A DNA stretch of 24,416 nucleotides, from positions 1-24,416 of the forward strand of contig JADHUQ010000011.1 in the NCBI GenBank assembly GCA_016784425.1. Reading direction: 5' to 3'. The DNA comes from Candidatus Delongbacteria bacterium. Lineage in GTDB: Bacteria > CAIWAD01 > BS150m-G50. The notes beneath the pieces are model-generated. The model ran no database searches, was not told the DNA's origin, and saw only the letters and a program-made list of their open reading frames with translations. Both the position numbers and the translations under genes were made by a program. Below, one piece after another: positions 8,530-15,361 of the stretch (positions within the stretch are counted from its first letter, which is position 1; every line of letters begins with the position of its first letter).

Positions 8530-8563
8530 GATTACTCCGTTCTATTTGGATTGTTGTTATTCT

Positions 8564-8592
8564 GCTTCGTGAGTCGAGAGACTCACAGAAGC
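8564..8592 (-). promoter_or_regulatory. Strong hairpin in the nifJ leader
   Basis: GCTTCGTGAGT (8564-8574) pairs with ACTCAC plus GAAGC (8581-8586 and 8588-8592) around a six-base loop, giving eleven pairs with one bulged A. It sits 35-63 bases before the nifJ ATG. No T run follows on the minus strand, so it is not a standard terminator. It could be a leader stem protecting the mRNA or a dyad operator for a redox or carbon regulator. Confidence 0.5.
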
Positions 8593-8600
8593 TAATCTTT

Positions 8601-8685
8601 GCAGTGGTTCCACCGGGGGAATTGACCCGGGCTGATGTCTCACAAGGGTAGCTGATCAGCCCTGCGGGATTTGCTCAACCACTGC
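8601..8685 (-). ncRNA. Candidate structured RNA element upstream of nifJ
   Basis: Two nested perfect inverted repeats occur in 85 bases. The outer arms are GCAGTGGTT (8601-8609) and AACCACTGC (8677-8685). The inner arms are GGGCTGAT (8629-8636) and ATCAGCCC (8655-8662), extended by CCC/GGG beyond a three-base bulge. A third local stem, CCGG with CCGG near 8612-8630, would form a multi-branch junction inside the outer helix. Seen from the minus strand it lies 72-156 bases before the nifJ start, in what would be the 5' leader. I compared it by eye with tRNA, SRP RNA, 6S, TPP, cobalamin and ZTP motifs and found no match. It may be a riboswitch-like leader, a small RNA or a large operator; the function is unassigned. 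Confidence 0.45.
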
Positions 8686-8689
8686 CTGG

Positions 8690-8770
8690 AAAGTTAAAAA
8701 CTGTTCCTCTGGAATCTTTTAATATGGAAACCAGCGTTATGCAAATCCATAGTAAAAAATGGAATGTCAA
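8690..8770 (-). promoter_or_regulatory. AT-rich promoter-like tract for nifJ
   Basis: On the minus strand this tract begins with a consensus-like TTGACA (8770-8765 with its neighbours), runs through T6 and TATGGAT, and contains TATTAA further on. The spacing from TTGACA to the TATGGA hexamer is only about 13 bases, so the exact -10 is unclear. It is the only strongly AT-rich part of the gap and lies directly upstream of the structured leader. Confidence 0.35.
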
Positions 8771-8809
8771 GATGAAGCCGATGTCGTCAGAGTAAGAGGC
8801 AGTGGGATC

Positions 8810-9039
8810 TCACAATACCAAAGCCTGTTGAAAGAGATGGAGACGTTTGGAACGAAAAAGCAGGAAGGTGATGCGGCTGGGAAATGGGGCACCGGCGGTC
8901 AACCAGTCTCGAACCGTACAGAGGGCAATGGCGCCGTCAACACCAACACTCCCTGCCGTGAACTGATGTCTGCGTTGACAATGGCATCCACCTCCATTCC
9001 GGTGATGTCATCGTTGACAACGAGCAGCCTGGTGGTCAT
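8810..9039 (-). pseudogene. Macro-domain (YmdB-like) gene remnant, frameshifted and internally deleted
   Basis: Reading the minus strand from ATG 9039-9037 gives a start like that of macro-domain O-acetyl-ADP-ribose deacetylases: VVNDDITGMEVDAIVNAD, comparable to VVQGDITKLAVDVIVNAA of E. coli YmdB. The frame then fails. In the frame one base over, from about 8962, the sequence continues FTAGSVGVDGAIA, matching the next conserved loop GGGGVDGAI. It then jumps directly to VRDWLTAG, PFPSRITFLLF and LFQQAL, which resembles the C-terminal end of the family (EFITRHALPEQVYFV), and stops at TGA 8812-8810. About 95 residues of the middle, including the remaining ADP-ribose-binding loops, are missing. 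The ATG overlaps the stop of the upstream 219-residue gene as ATGA, which supports this being a former operon member. The homology is read from memory of the family, not from a search. Confidence 0.7.
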
Positions 9040-9695
9040 GGCTTCGTTTCAACACCCGTTGTAGTTTTTCCCCGAGCGCCTCCACGACGACGACCACGCC
9101 GGCGGGAGGGTTTTCGCTCCTCACCTGCAGGTGGTGCAGCGGTAGTTTTTGCTTCCGGTTTGCGGCCACCTGAATTTCTGGCAGTTTCACCGCTCCTTTT
9201 TTCATCCACTCCGCCGCGGCTGCGACCGCCCCTGGCGGATCTGTCATTGGCAGGTTGCGGTGTGCTTTTCTGGGTTGAAGAACTGGAGCTTCTGTTACGA
9301 TTACTCCCGCTTCTGGAACGACCGCTTTCGTTATGAGTGCGTGAACGTTCTCCCTGCGAACGTTCGCCTTGTGAACGGGACCGACCGCGAAAACCAAAAG
9401 TCCTGTTGGAGATCTCAACAGCACCTGTCGTCAAAGGTTCCAGTTGCAGACGCCTGGTGGTTTTTTCCATAGTTGTCTGCAGGCGTTCCAGCGCTTGTCG
9501 TTCCCCGTGGCCCTCACCAAACAGCTGGATCAACTCGGCGAAGAGTGGTTCTTCCGCCACTGTGAGTGGTTCCTCGCCACGCCAGATCTCAACAACGCTC
9601 ACCCGGGTGTTGGTTCGATCGAGGCGCGCTGGAAGAATCTTCTCATAGGCAAGCCAGAAAGAGTAACCAAGGTGATGTATCACGTATGTCTGCAT
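9036..9695 (-). CDS. Protein of unknown function with basic Arg/Ser/Gly-rich tail
   Basis: I do not recognise this 219-residue protein. The first 100 residues look folded (HHLGYSFWLAYEKIL, VSVVEIWRGEEPL, then a helical FAELIQLFGEG and ERLQTTMEKTTRRL). No signal peptide or membrane segment is present, so it should be cytoplasmic. From about residue 104 the sequence is low complexity and strongly basic, with SQGERSQGERS repeats, GRSRSGSNRNRSSSSS, RGGRSRGG and finally RRRGRRRGG, as in RNA-binding tails of ribosome-associated or RNase E-like proteins. The start is 17 bases after the stop of the cytochrome biogenesis gene. The ATG is preceded only by a weak GGA. Its stop overlaps the start of the macro-domain remnant by four bases, so the three were one operon. 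RNA binding is an inference from composition. Confidence 0.75.
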   Translation of the reverse strand: MQTYVIHHLGYSFWLAYEKILPARLDRTNTRVSVVEIWRGEEPLTVAEEPLFAELIQLFGEGHGERQALERLQTTMEKTTRRLQLEPLTTGAVEISNRTFGFRGRSRSQGERSQGERSRTHNESGRSRSGSNRNRSSSSSTQKSTPQPANDRSARGGRSRGGVDEKRSGETARNSGGRKPEAKTTAAPPAGEERKPSRRRGRRRGGARGKTTTGVETKP

Positions 9696-9712
9696 TGGTT
9701 CAATCCAGGATT

Positions 9713-11359
9713 TTAAGATGAAGGGGTTTTTACCACCTGCTTCCCGCGTGAAGTCAGAACCAGGAAGAGAACCTCAAAAGCGATGTACCCCAGCAGTATC
9801 GGCGGTATTCCGGCTGCCGCTCCCCCCGCATAACTGTGGAGTCCGGTCAGGAAGTAGTTGACACCATAATAGGTCATGATGACCGAGGCGAAGGCTATGA
9901 TAGACAGCATAGCCATTCCCTTTTGTCGCGCCCAGCCTCGGGCACGGGCATGGACCACACCAAGATAGAAGAGCAGGGTGATAAGAGACCAGGTTTCCTT
10001 GGGATCCCAGCCCCAGTAGCGACCCCAGCTCTCGTTGGCCCACATGGCGCCCAGGATGATGCCGATAGTGAGAGTCACTATACCCAGCTGCAACACCCGG
10101 TAGGTGAAATCAGCCAGCCGGCGACCCAGCTGCTCTGTCCCTGGAAAAAAGCGGTGGGCGATCAGCCAGGTATGCCCCAGCCCCATCGCCAGACCGAATG
10201 CGGAGTAGCTGATCAGGATGATGGTGACATGAAAAACCAGCCAGCTGGATTTGAGCACCGGCACCAACGGGTTGATGGTAATGTCCACAGTGGCCTGGTG
10301 CGCCAGTACCATAGCGATGAAACCGATCAGACCTGTCAGCACGAACAGATAGCTTTCGCGGTATTTCAGGTTAAACAGGAATGCGATGAGTACAAATCCC
10401 CAGACTATGAAGAGTAGAGACTCATAGAGGTGTGACAGAGGAGCCCGGCCGGCAATCACCGTGATGAAGTAGAGACCCCAGCTGTGGAGCAACAGCCCTG
10501 CCAGCAGCAGCAGGTTGTTCAGCAGGAGCAGCAGGGTATTGCGGAAAAACAGTCCCAGCAATCCGGTTATACCAAGCAACAGGTAGATAACGATAGCTTT
10601 GCGAAAGGGGCGAAAGTGATTGTACAGAATCTCCCTTTTAACCTCGCTGTTGGTTGGATAGACAGCGGTTGCCTGTGCTGTCAATTGCGTCCGCAGTTGC
10701 GCACTGTAACTGTTAAATCCACTTTCATTACCCTCCTGCCAGGCTGTGAGCAGCTCCTCCCAGGTGACCTGCAGTGCGGTAGAAGCGATGCTGTCCTGCA
10801 GTGAAGGCTGAAATGGCGTTGACCAGGCTCCGTTAGGGTCTGTCGGATCGGGTACCAATGTAAAAGCCTGACCGGTCAGCACATCGGAGCAGAGAATCAT
10901 CTGACCGTACAGCTGTTGCATATAATGTTGCAGGGCGGTTTGTTTCTCCTCGTCGTCCGCGAACAGCTGTTGCAGCAGTTGATCCAACCCAGGCGCACTG
11001 CGAATCTCAGAGTAGGAAAAGTACTTCTGGTCAGTAGTCAGACCCAGCGCCTGGCGCAACGGCAGGTTGTCGATCCGTATCAACGGTTCCTCGAACCAAC
11101 GATCCGGATTAGCGGCCATATCCAGCAGCATTGCCAACTGGTCATGCTTACGGTATTGCAGACGACCGGTTACACCGCGTACGGTTTCCCAGGCCCAGGA
11201 ATCGAGCGGTTTACAACGCCCTTTGTCCAGAATTACCACTTGGGAGAGTTCGGTCAGCCCACTGTACGAGGGCAGCTGTTGGGTGGATGCAGCAGGTTGC
11301 GCCTGCAGAATTAAAGTGGTCGCAAGCAGTAACATTAAATTCAATATTGTATTGCGCAT
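9713..11359 (-). CDS. CcsA/ResC-type cytochrome c biogenesis protein with N-terminal periplasmic domain
   Basis: This 548-residue membrane protein belongs to the system II cytochrome c maturation family that handles heme for attachment to apocytochromes. A signal sequence or first helix (about residues 1-22) is followed by a 230-residue exported region with DKGRCKPLDSWAWETV, a motif common in long CcsA-like proteins outside Proteobacteria. From about 253 there are eight or so membrane helices. The heme-binding WWD signature is around residues 440-455 (ESWGRYWGWDPKETW). Candidate heme-ligand histidines are His292 (LLHSWGLY), His377 (VFHVTI) and His508 (GLHSYAGG). The ATG has GGAAAG upstream. 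It leads an operon with the 219-residue protein. No ResB/Ccs1 partner or cytochrome gene is in the window, so the partner must be elsewhere. The family call is firm. Confidence 0.9.
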   Translation of the reverse strand: MRNTILNLMLLLATTLILQAQPAASTQQLPSYSGLTELSQVVILDKGRCKPLDSWAWETVRGVTGRLQYRKHDQLAMLLDMAANPDRWFEEPLIRIDNLPLRQALGLTTDQKYFSYSEIRSAPGLDQLLQQLFADDEEKQTALQHYMQQLYGQMILCSDVLTGQAFTLVPDPTDPNGAWSTPFQPSLQDSIASTALQVTWEELLTAWQEGNESGFNSYSAQLRTQLTAQATAVYPTNSEVKREILYNHFRPFRKAIVIYLLLGITGLLGLFFRNTLLLLLNNLLLLAGLLLHSWGLYFITVIAGRAPLSHLYESLLFIVWGFVLIAFLFNLKYRESYLFVLTGLIGFIAMVLAHQATVDITINPLVPVLKSSWLVFHVTIILISYSAFGLAMGLGHTWLIAHRFFPGTEQLGRRLADFTYRVLQLGIVTLTIGIILGAMWANESWGRYWGWDPKETWSLITLLFYLGVVHARARGWARQKGMAMLSIIAFASVIMTYYGVNYFLTGLHSYAGGAAAGIPPILLGYIAFEVLFLVLTSRGKQVVKTPSS

Positions 11360-11611
11360 AAGTACTTTCCGATTGTTGCAGTTTATTCTTGCTGGACAAT
11401 TTGCAGAGTCCCCCCGTTACATCCAAACGCAAAAAGGTCTCACCTGGAGTAGTAGCGACAATAGTTCATTTCATCTCCCCGCTGGTTTCAATAGATTGTT
11501 GGAACAGTCGGGGCAGCTCATACAGCCAGGATCCAGATCCGGTTATCTGCCGGAACGATTTTTGTTTTTGATCTGTTACCTGGCACTGATCTGCACAAAG
11601 GGAGAGGGTGG

Positions 11612-12229
11612 ATGTTATCTGAACTGGCCGTCGCTACCGGAAACATCGACAAGATAAGGGAGATCAAGGAGCGGTTGGTTGGTGTGGTCGGCGTGATACA
11701 CTGGTTGGAGGATTATCCTGATTTCGTGCTGCCTCCGGAGACCGGTAAGACATTGAGGGAGAACGCCTCCATTAAAGCCAGGGCACTCTGGCAGGTGTCC
11801 CGGGTGCCGACCCTTGCCGATGACACCGGTCTTTTTGTTGATGCGTTGCAGGGCAGGCCTGGAGTGTTTTCCGGGCGTTATGCCGGACCCGATGCCACCT
11901 ACCAGGAGAATCTGGCTCTTTTGCTTGCTGAAATGAAGGGGGTTCCGGTCGGGAAGCGTCAGGCCAGATTTCTGACAGAGCTATGCTGTATCTGGTCTGG
12001 TGGTGTACATTACCTGAGCGGTAGTTGTCCAGGCGAAATATTAACAGCCCCCCAGGCTGCTGCAGGCGCTTTTGGTTATGATCCGATTTTTCAGCCGGAC
12101 GGCTGCCTGTCACCCTTCAGTCGCATGAGTGTAACGGAAAAAAACAGGATATCACACCGCGGTCTGGCTCTGGAGGCCCTGCACGGCTGGCTCCTCGCCG
12201 GCAATATCAAGGAGAGTGATAATGACTAG
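11612..12229 (+). CDS. rdgB: Non-canonical purine NTP pyrophosphatase (RdgB/HAM1)
   Basis: The enzyme hydrolyses dITP, ITP and XTP to monophosphates and cleans the nucleotide pool. All family motifs are visible in this 205-residue protein: ATGNIDK at residues 8-14 (substrate and phosphate binding), LADDTGLFVDAL with the catalytic Asp pair near 69-70, GRPGVFSGRYAG, AFGYDPIF near 153, and the end motif EKNRISHRG. The length is normal. A strong purine-rich ribosome site (GGGAGAGGGTGG) abuts the ATG. The 252-base gap before it is shared with the divergent cytochrome biogenesis gene and must hold both promoters; I could not define either. The stop overlaps the start of the M61 peptidase gene by eight bases. 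Confidence 0.96.
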   Translation: MLSELAVATGNIDKIREIKERLVGVVGVIHWLEDYPDFVLPPETGKTLRENASIKARALWQVSRVPTLADDTGLFVDALQGRPGVFSGRYAGPDATYQENLALLLAEMKGVPVGKRQARFLTELCCIWSGGVHYLSGSCPGEILTAPQAAAGAFGYDPIFQPDGCLSPFSRMSVTEKNRISHRGLALEALHGWLLAGNIKESDND

Positions 12230-13997
12230 GACAATCCGGCTGCTGGCAGCTATTCTTCTGCTGGGAAAAGTTGCGTCTGCCGCCAGCATCGAATACACAG
12301 TTGAGATTGACACTACCGACCTCAGCGGTATTTCACTGGGTCTGAGTTTCACCGCGCTTGAGGACAATCCCGTTGTAAAACTGCCCAATTGGATGCCGGG
12401 AGCCTGGATGGTGGCGGATTATGCCAGGCACCTGAGTGAAATGCAGGCCGAAGATGCCCTGGGAACTGTGCTGAAAGTTGATAAAGTGGCTGCAAACCGG
12501 TGGTTGATAGAATGTCAGCAAGGTCGTGAAGTGCGACTGCAGTATCGCCAGAACAGCAGCCCCCGCGGTTTCATGGGACAGAAGATTACTTCAACCGGTG
12601 GAACGCTGTTTGGCGCTCCCACATTTATCTTTGTGACCGGTCAACTGCTGCAACCGCTGACAATTCAATTCAAAGTGCCCTCAAACTGGGAGATTCACAC
12701 CGGTCTGGAACCGGTTGCCACTCCTGGGATTGGATCCAGCCTGTTCCGCGCCACTGACTATCATCAGTTGATCGACAGCCCCTTTCGTCTGGGTCTTTGT
12801 GACAGCCGCACTTTTCCGGCTGGCAACAAGCTGATAACAGTCGTATTGCCAACTGACGGGGATTTCAATCGACAAGATTTTCAGGAGATGGTTGCAGCCC
12901 TGGTTGAAGAACAGACAGATTTCTTCGGTAGCAGCCCTTTTGAGCGCTTCCTGTTTTTCATACACTACACCAGGGGTACCAGCGGCGGTGGCGGCCTGGA
13001 ACACCGCAATTCCACCAGTATCGGTCTCCCCCTGGCACAGCTTCAGAGTGACCTGCGTCTCACTGCACCGATTCTGGCACATGAGCTGTTTCACGCCTGG
13101 AATATGAAACAGTTCTTTCCACTGGGATTCAGGAATTTTGAATATGAATTACCATTGCGCACGTCGGCTTTCTGGCTGGGCGAAGGGATTACAGATTATT
13201 ACGGCTGGCTGTTGACTTTACGGTCCTCGGTGTTGCTGACCGAGGAGGAGTTCCTGCAGAAAATCGCCCAGGAAATTGCACAGCTTGAGGAAACAGCAGC
13301 TCGTGATACTGTCAGTGTGGCGGAAGCATCCCGATCCGTCTGGGAACAGGGATATGCCGGGGGTGGGGTAGATTTTTACAACAAAGGTTTTCTGGTAGGA
13401 TGGAGCCTGGATTTCGAGTTACGCCAGACAACTGCAGCGGCGCACACCCTGGACGATTATCTCCGTTTGCTTGCGGAACGTTTTGGTGGAACCGCTGGCT
13501 ACAGTGATAACGATCTGCTCCTGGCGATGGGAGAACTGGCCGGCAGGGATATGACCCAGTTTTTCGCAAGTTACATAGAGGGGACTATACCGCTGGATTA
13601 CGCGGCCATTCTGAGGACAGCAGGCTTGAAACTGAATCTGGAGCGCAACCAGATAGGCTGGATTGGTGATTTGACCCTCTTTGGACCGGAGCATCGTTTT
13701 TATATGATCGGCAACAGCACTCCACTCGGAAGGGCCGGTGTCCAACGTGGTGATGCTCTGCTGGCTATCGGGGAGTGGCAACTGACTGGTACGCCGGAGG
13801 CTACTGCAGTCATCGAAGCAATGGAACCGGGTAGCGCAACTTATCTGGTCGTGGAGCGCAATGGTGATGTGCTGCAGCTGCCGCTGGTTATCGCCAGCCG
13901 TGATCGGGTTACCGCAGATATCTACGTCGATCCGAATGCAGACAACACCAGGCACCGTTTTCGTCGGCAATGGTTAAGTGGTGCCACAACTGATTAG
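12222..13997 (+). CDS. M61-family metallopeptidase with PDZ domain
   Basis: The protein is a zinc aminopeptidase or endopeptidase of the M61 (glycyl aminopeptidase) type, exported by a signal peptide at residues 1-21 (LLAAILLLGKVASA). The N-terminal beta domain has the family motif LPNWMPGAWMVADYARH. The catalytic part holds GGGGLEHRNST, HELFHAWN (zinc ligands His287 and His291, Glu288 catalytic) and the third ligand Glu321 in WLGEGITDYYG, followed by YNKGFLVGW. A PDZ domain occupies about residues 475-565 (GRAGVQRGDALLAIGEWQLTG). The length of 591 residues is typical. I chose the ATG at 12222, placed seven bases after GGAG, over a GTG two codons earlier. Coupling to rdgB by an eight-base overlap is probably economy, not shared function. 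Periplasmic peptide or protein turnover is likely. Confidence 0.93.
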   Translation: MTRTIRLLAAILLLGKVASAASIEYTVEIDTTDLSGISLGLSFTALEDNPVVKLPNWMPGAWMVADYARHLSEMQAEDALGTVLKVDKVAANRWLIECQQGREVRLQYRQNSSPRGFMGQKITSTGGTLFGAPTFIFVTGQLLQPLTIQFKVPSNWEIHTGLEPVATPGIGSSLFRATDYHQLIDSPFRLGLCDSRTFPAGNKLITVVLPTDGDFNRQDFQEMVAALVEEQTDFFGSSPFERFLFFIHYTRGTSGGGGLEHRNSTSIGLPLAQLQSDLRLTAPILAHELFHAWNMKQFFPLGFRNFEYELPLRTSAFWLGEGITDYYGWLLTLRSSVLLTEEEFLQKIAQEIAQLEETAARDTVSVAEASRSVWEQGYAGGGVDFYNKGFLVGWSLDFELRQTTAAAHTLDDYLRLLAERFGGTAGYSDNDLLLAMGELAGRDMTQFFASYIEGTIPLDYAAILRTAGLKLNLERNQIGWIGDLTLFGPEHRFYMIGNSTPLGRAGVQRGDALLAIGEWQLTGTPEATAVIEAMEPGSATYLVVERNGDVLQLPLVIASRDRVTADIYVDPNADNTRHRFRRQWLSGATTD

Positions 13998-14037
13998 CTC
14001 CTTAGTAATATCTAAATATATATAACCGGAAAGGATG

Positions 14038-14062
14038 CAGATTAAAGTAACTGTTTAATCTG
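14038..14062. repeat. 9-base inverted repeat downstream of the M61 gene
   Basis: CAGATTAAA (14038-14046) and TTTAATCTG (14054-14062) are perfectly complementary around a seven-base loop, about 40 bases after the M61 peptidase stop. No T run follows on the plus strand (TTATCCC), so it would be a poor intrinsic terminator; it may be a transcript-end stabilising hairpin or an operator. Confidence 0.45.
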
Positions 14063-14130
14063 TTATCCCATCTCTCGCCAACTCTAACCTGACCACTACG
14101 ACCGGTTTTACGGTACCAGGGGATCGCTGC

Positions 14131-14156
14131 TGTAACAGATTTCCACCTCAGGCGTT
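14131..14156 (+). promoter_or_regulatory. Candidate ECF-type promoter for the sigma factor operon
   Basis: TGTAAC at 14131-14136 and CGTT at 14153-14156 are separated by exactly 16 bases. This is close to the TGAAAC-N16-CGTM layout of promoters read by SigW/SigM-like ECF sigma factors. It lies about 105 bases before the start of an ECF sigma gene, where autoregulation is common. One mismatch in each box and the unknown specificity of this sigma keep it tentative. Confidence 0.35.
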
Positions 14157-14261
14157 ATATAGCCAGTAGCCTCTCACTGCAGGTTTGAATCAAGCTACGC
14201 TTTTGATCGCTTTGTGACGTCTCCTTAAAAGCGGCTGGACATTCGAGGTTGACCAGTACTG

Positions 14262-14774
14262 ATGAACAATGAACAGTTTACCAATCTAGTTACCCGTCAT
14301 AGCGATGACCTCTATAACTATGCCTGTTACATGTTACGCAACAGCGAAGATGCGGCCGATGTTATCCAGGAGACGTTCCTGCGCTGCTGGCAACAACGCG
14401 AACAGTTACAACCGGGTCTTGAGAAGAACTGGCTCTGGCGGGTGATCTGCCACCAATGTCTGGATCTGTTGCGGCGCAGGCAACGTATGCACAAGCGTTT
14501 TCAACGGCTGGAACCTGACCGGTTGGCTCAACTGCCGGGGATCGAGCAGGAACAGGAATCAGCGTACGATCTGCAGCACAAACAACAGCAGTTGCAGACA
14601 GCGCTGGCAGATCTCCCCGCCCGCAGTCGTAGTATCATGCTGTTAAGATATTTCGATGACCTCGATTATGAGCAGATTGCAGGAATCATGCAATTGCGGC
14701 CAGGTGCCGTTCGCACAATCGCTCATCGTGCCCGCAGGAAACTGCAGCTTAAGCTGTCACCGGAGACTGCTTAA
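14262..14774 (+). CDS. ECF-type RNA polymerase sigma factor
   Basis: This 170-residue protein has the two-domain layout of extracytoplasmic-function sigma factors. Region 2 covers about residues 5-75 with DAADVIQETFLRCW (2.2, core binding) and NWLWRVICHQCLDLLRRR (2.3-2.4, -10 recognition). Region 4 covers about 108-162 with ALADLPARSRSIMLLRYF and a helix-turn-helix, YEQIAGIMQLRPGAVRTIAHRARRKL (quoted discontinuously in function: -35 recognition). A Gln-rich linker joins them. The next two genes, 22 bases and then one base apart, encode its probable anti-sigma factor and an exported DUF4252 protein, so the trio is one envelope-sensing operon. The start is ATG 14262; GAGG lies about 14 bases upstream, which is a long spacing. 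No conserved residue is missing. Confidence 0.93.
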   Translation: MNNEQFTNLVTRHSDDLYNYACYMLRNSEDAADVIQETFLRCWQQREQLQPGLEKNWLWRVICHQCLDLLRRRQRMHKRFQRLEPDRLAQLPGIEQEQESAYDLQHKQQQLQTALADLPARSRSIMLLRYFDDLDYEQIAGIMQLRPGAVRTIAHRARRKLQLKLSPETA

Positions 14775-14796
14775 GCAATACGGAAAGGAACTATAA

Positions 14797-15360
14797 ATGC
14801 AGGATAGCTGCACTGAGATCCAGCTGTTGCTCAAGGAATACCTGAATAACAAGCTTGGACAGATTCAACGGGAGCAGGTCGAACGGCATCTGCCTGTATG
14901 TAAGCAGTGCCGCCGGGAGTTTGAACTGGAACAGGAGCTGGTGACTCGTTTTGCCAGCCTGCCACAGCGGAAATGTTCCCCGGTCCTCACCAACCGGTTA
15001 CAGGCAATTTCAAGCAGGAAAGATATAACATTACCTGAACGCCGCAAAGGTCCTCTGCGGCAGCAGGGCTGGCGGGCTGCGGTGGCTCTGGCCGCCGCAG
15101 CCTTGCTTCTGATCGTATTCTGGCCACAAACCACCCCTGAAATCGGTTTTATTCCAGAAAGTCCCGACCTTGAGCAGGCACAGATTGCCGGTCAACTCCG
15201 CTGGAGCCTTGGACTGACTGCCAATTACCTGTTGGAGGCAAGGGAACTTTCGCGGGATGTCTTCTCAAATGAGAACCTATATCAGATTATCAATAACGCT
15301 GTAGCAACCGGAGCGACTTCAACATTCCTCAAGCTGCAGCAGCAACGCAACGGAGGCTGA
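14797..15360 (+). CDS. Zinc-binding anti-sigma factor, single-pass membrane protein
   Basis: The 187-residue protein should hold the sigma factor encoded just upstream at the membrane. The cytoplasmic N-terminus carries the ZAS signature HLPVCKQC (His31, Cys35, Cys38; the H-x3-C-x2-C motif) in the helical context typical of anti-sigma domains. A basic linker precedes one membrane segment at about residues 92-110 (AAVALAAAALLLIVFW). The remaining 75 residues, rich in Leu, Gln and Asn, would lie in the periplasm as a sensor region and match no domain I know. AAGGAA is well placed before the ATG. The gene ends one base before the DUF4252 gene starts, so translation of the two is probably coupled. 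Regulated proteolysis is the usual release route in this family, but no protease gene is nearby. Confidence 0.9.
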   Translation: MQDSCTEIQLLLKEYLNNKLGQIQREQVERHLPVCKQCRREFELEQELVTRFASLPQRKCSPVLTNRLQAISSRKDITLPERRKGPLRQQGWRAAVALAAAALLLIVFWPQTTPEIGFIPESPDLEQAQIAGQLRWSLGLTANYLLEARELSRDVFSNENLYQIINNAVATGATSTFLKLQQQRNGG

Positions 15361-15361
15361 A

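Noticed and set aside
8601..8685. Possible tRNA, because of the 7-plus-base closing stem and a CCGGG/CCCGG arm
   Set aside because: No T-loop consensus, no acceptable D or anticodon arm, and spacing from the arm to the closing stem does not fit on either strand.
8964..9020. Imperfect direct repeat TGATGTC-NN-CGTTGACAA at 8964-8981 and 9003-9020
   Set aside because: It is explained by the macro-domain remnant, whose codons for VVNDDI and IVNADI on the minus strand are alike. It is not a separate repeat element.
8759..9064. Plus-strand 101-codon open frame
   Set aside because: It runs antisense across the macro-domain remnant and the end of the 219-residue gene, has no recognisable domain, and is best seen as a shadow.
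9008..9424. Minus-strand 138-codon frame rich in Val and Ala
   Set aside because: It is the shifted-frame reading of the low-complexity tail of the 219-residue protein.
11067..11657. Plus-strand 196-codon frame running into the start of rdgB
   Set aside because: Most of it is antisense to the cytochrome biogenesis gene and the translated sequence has no domain; rdgB itself lies in another frame.
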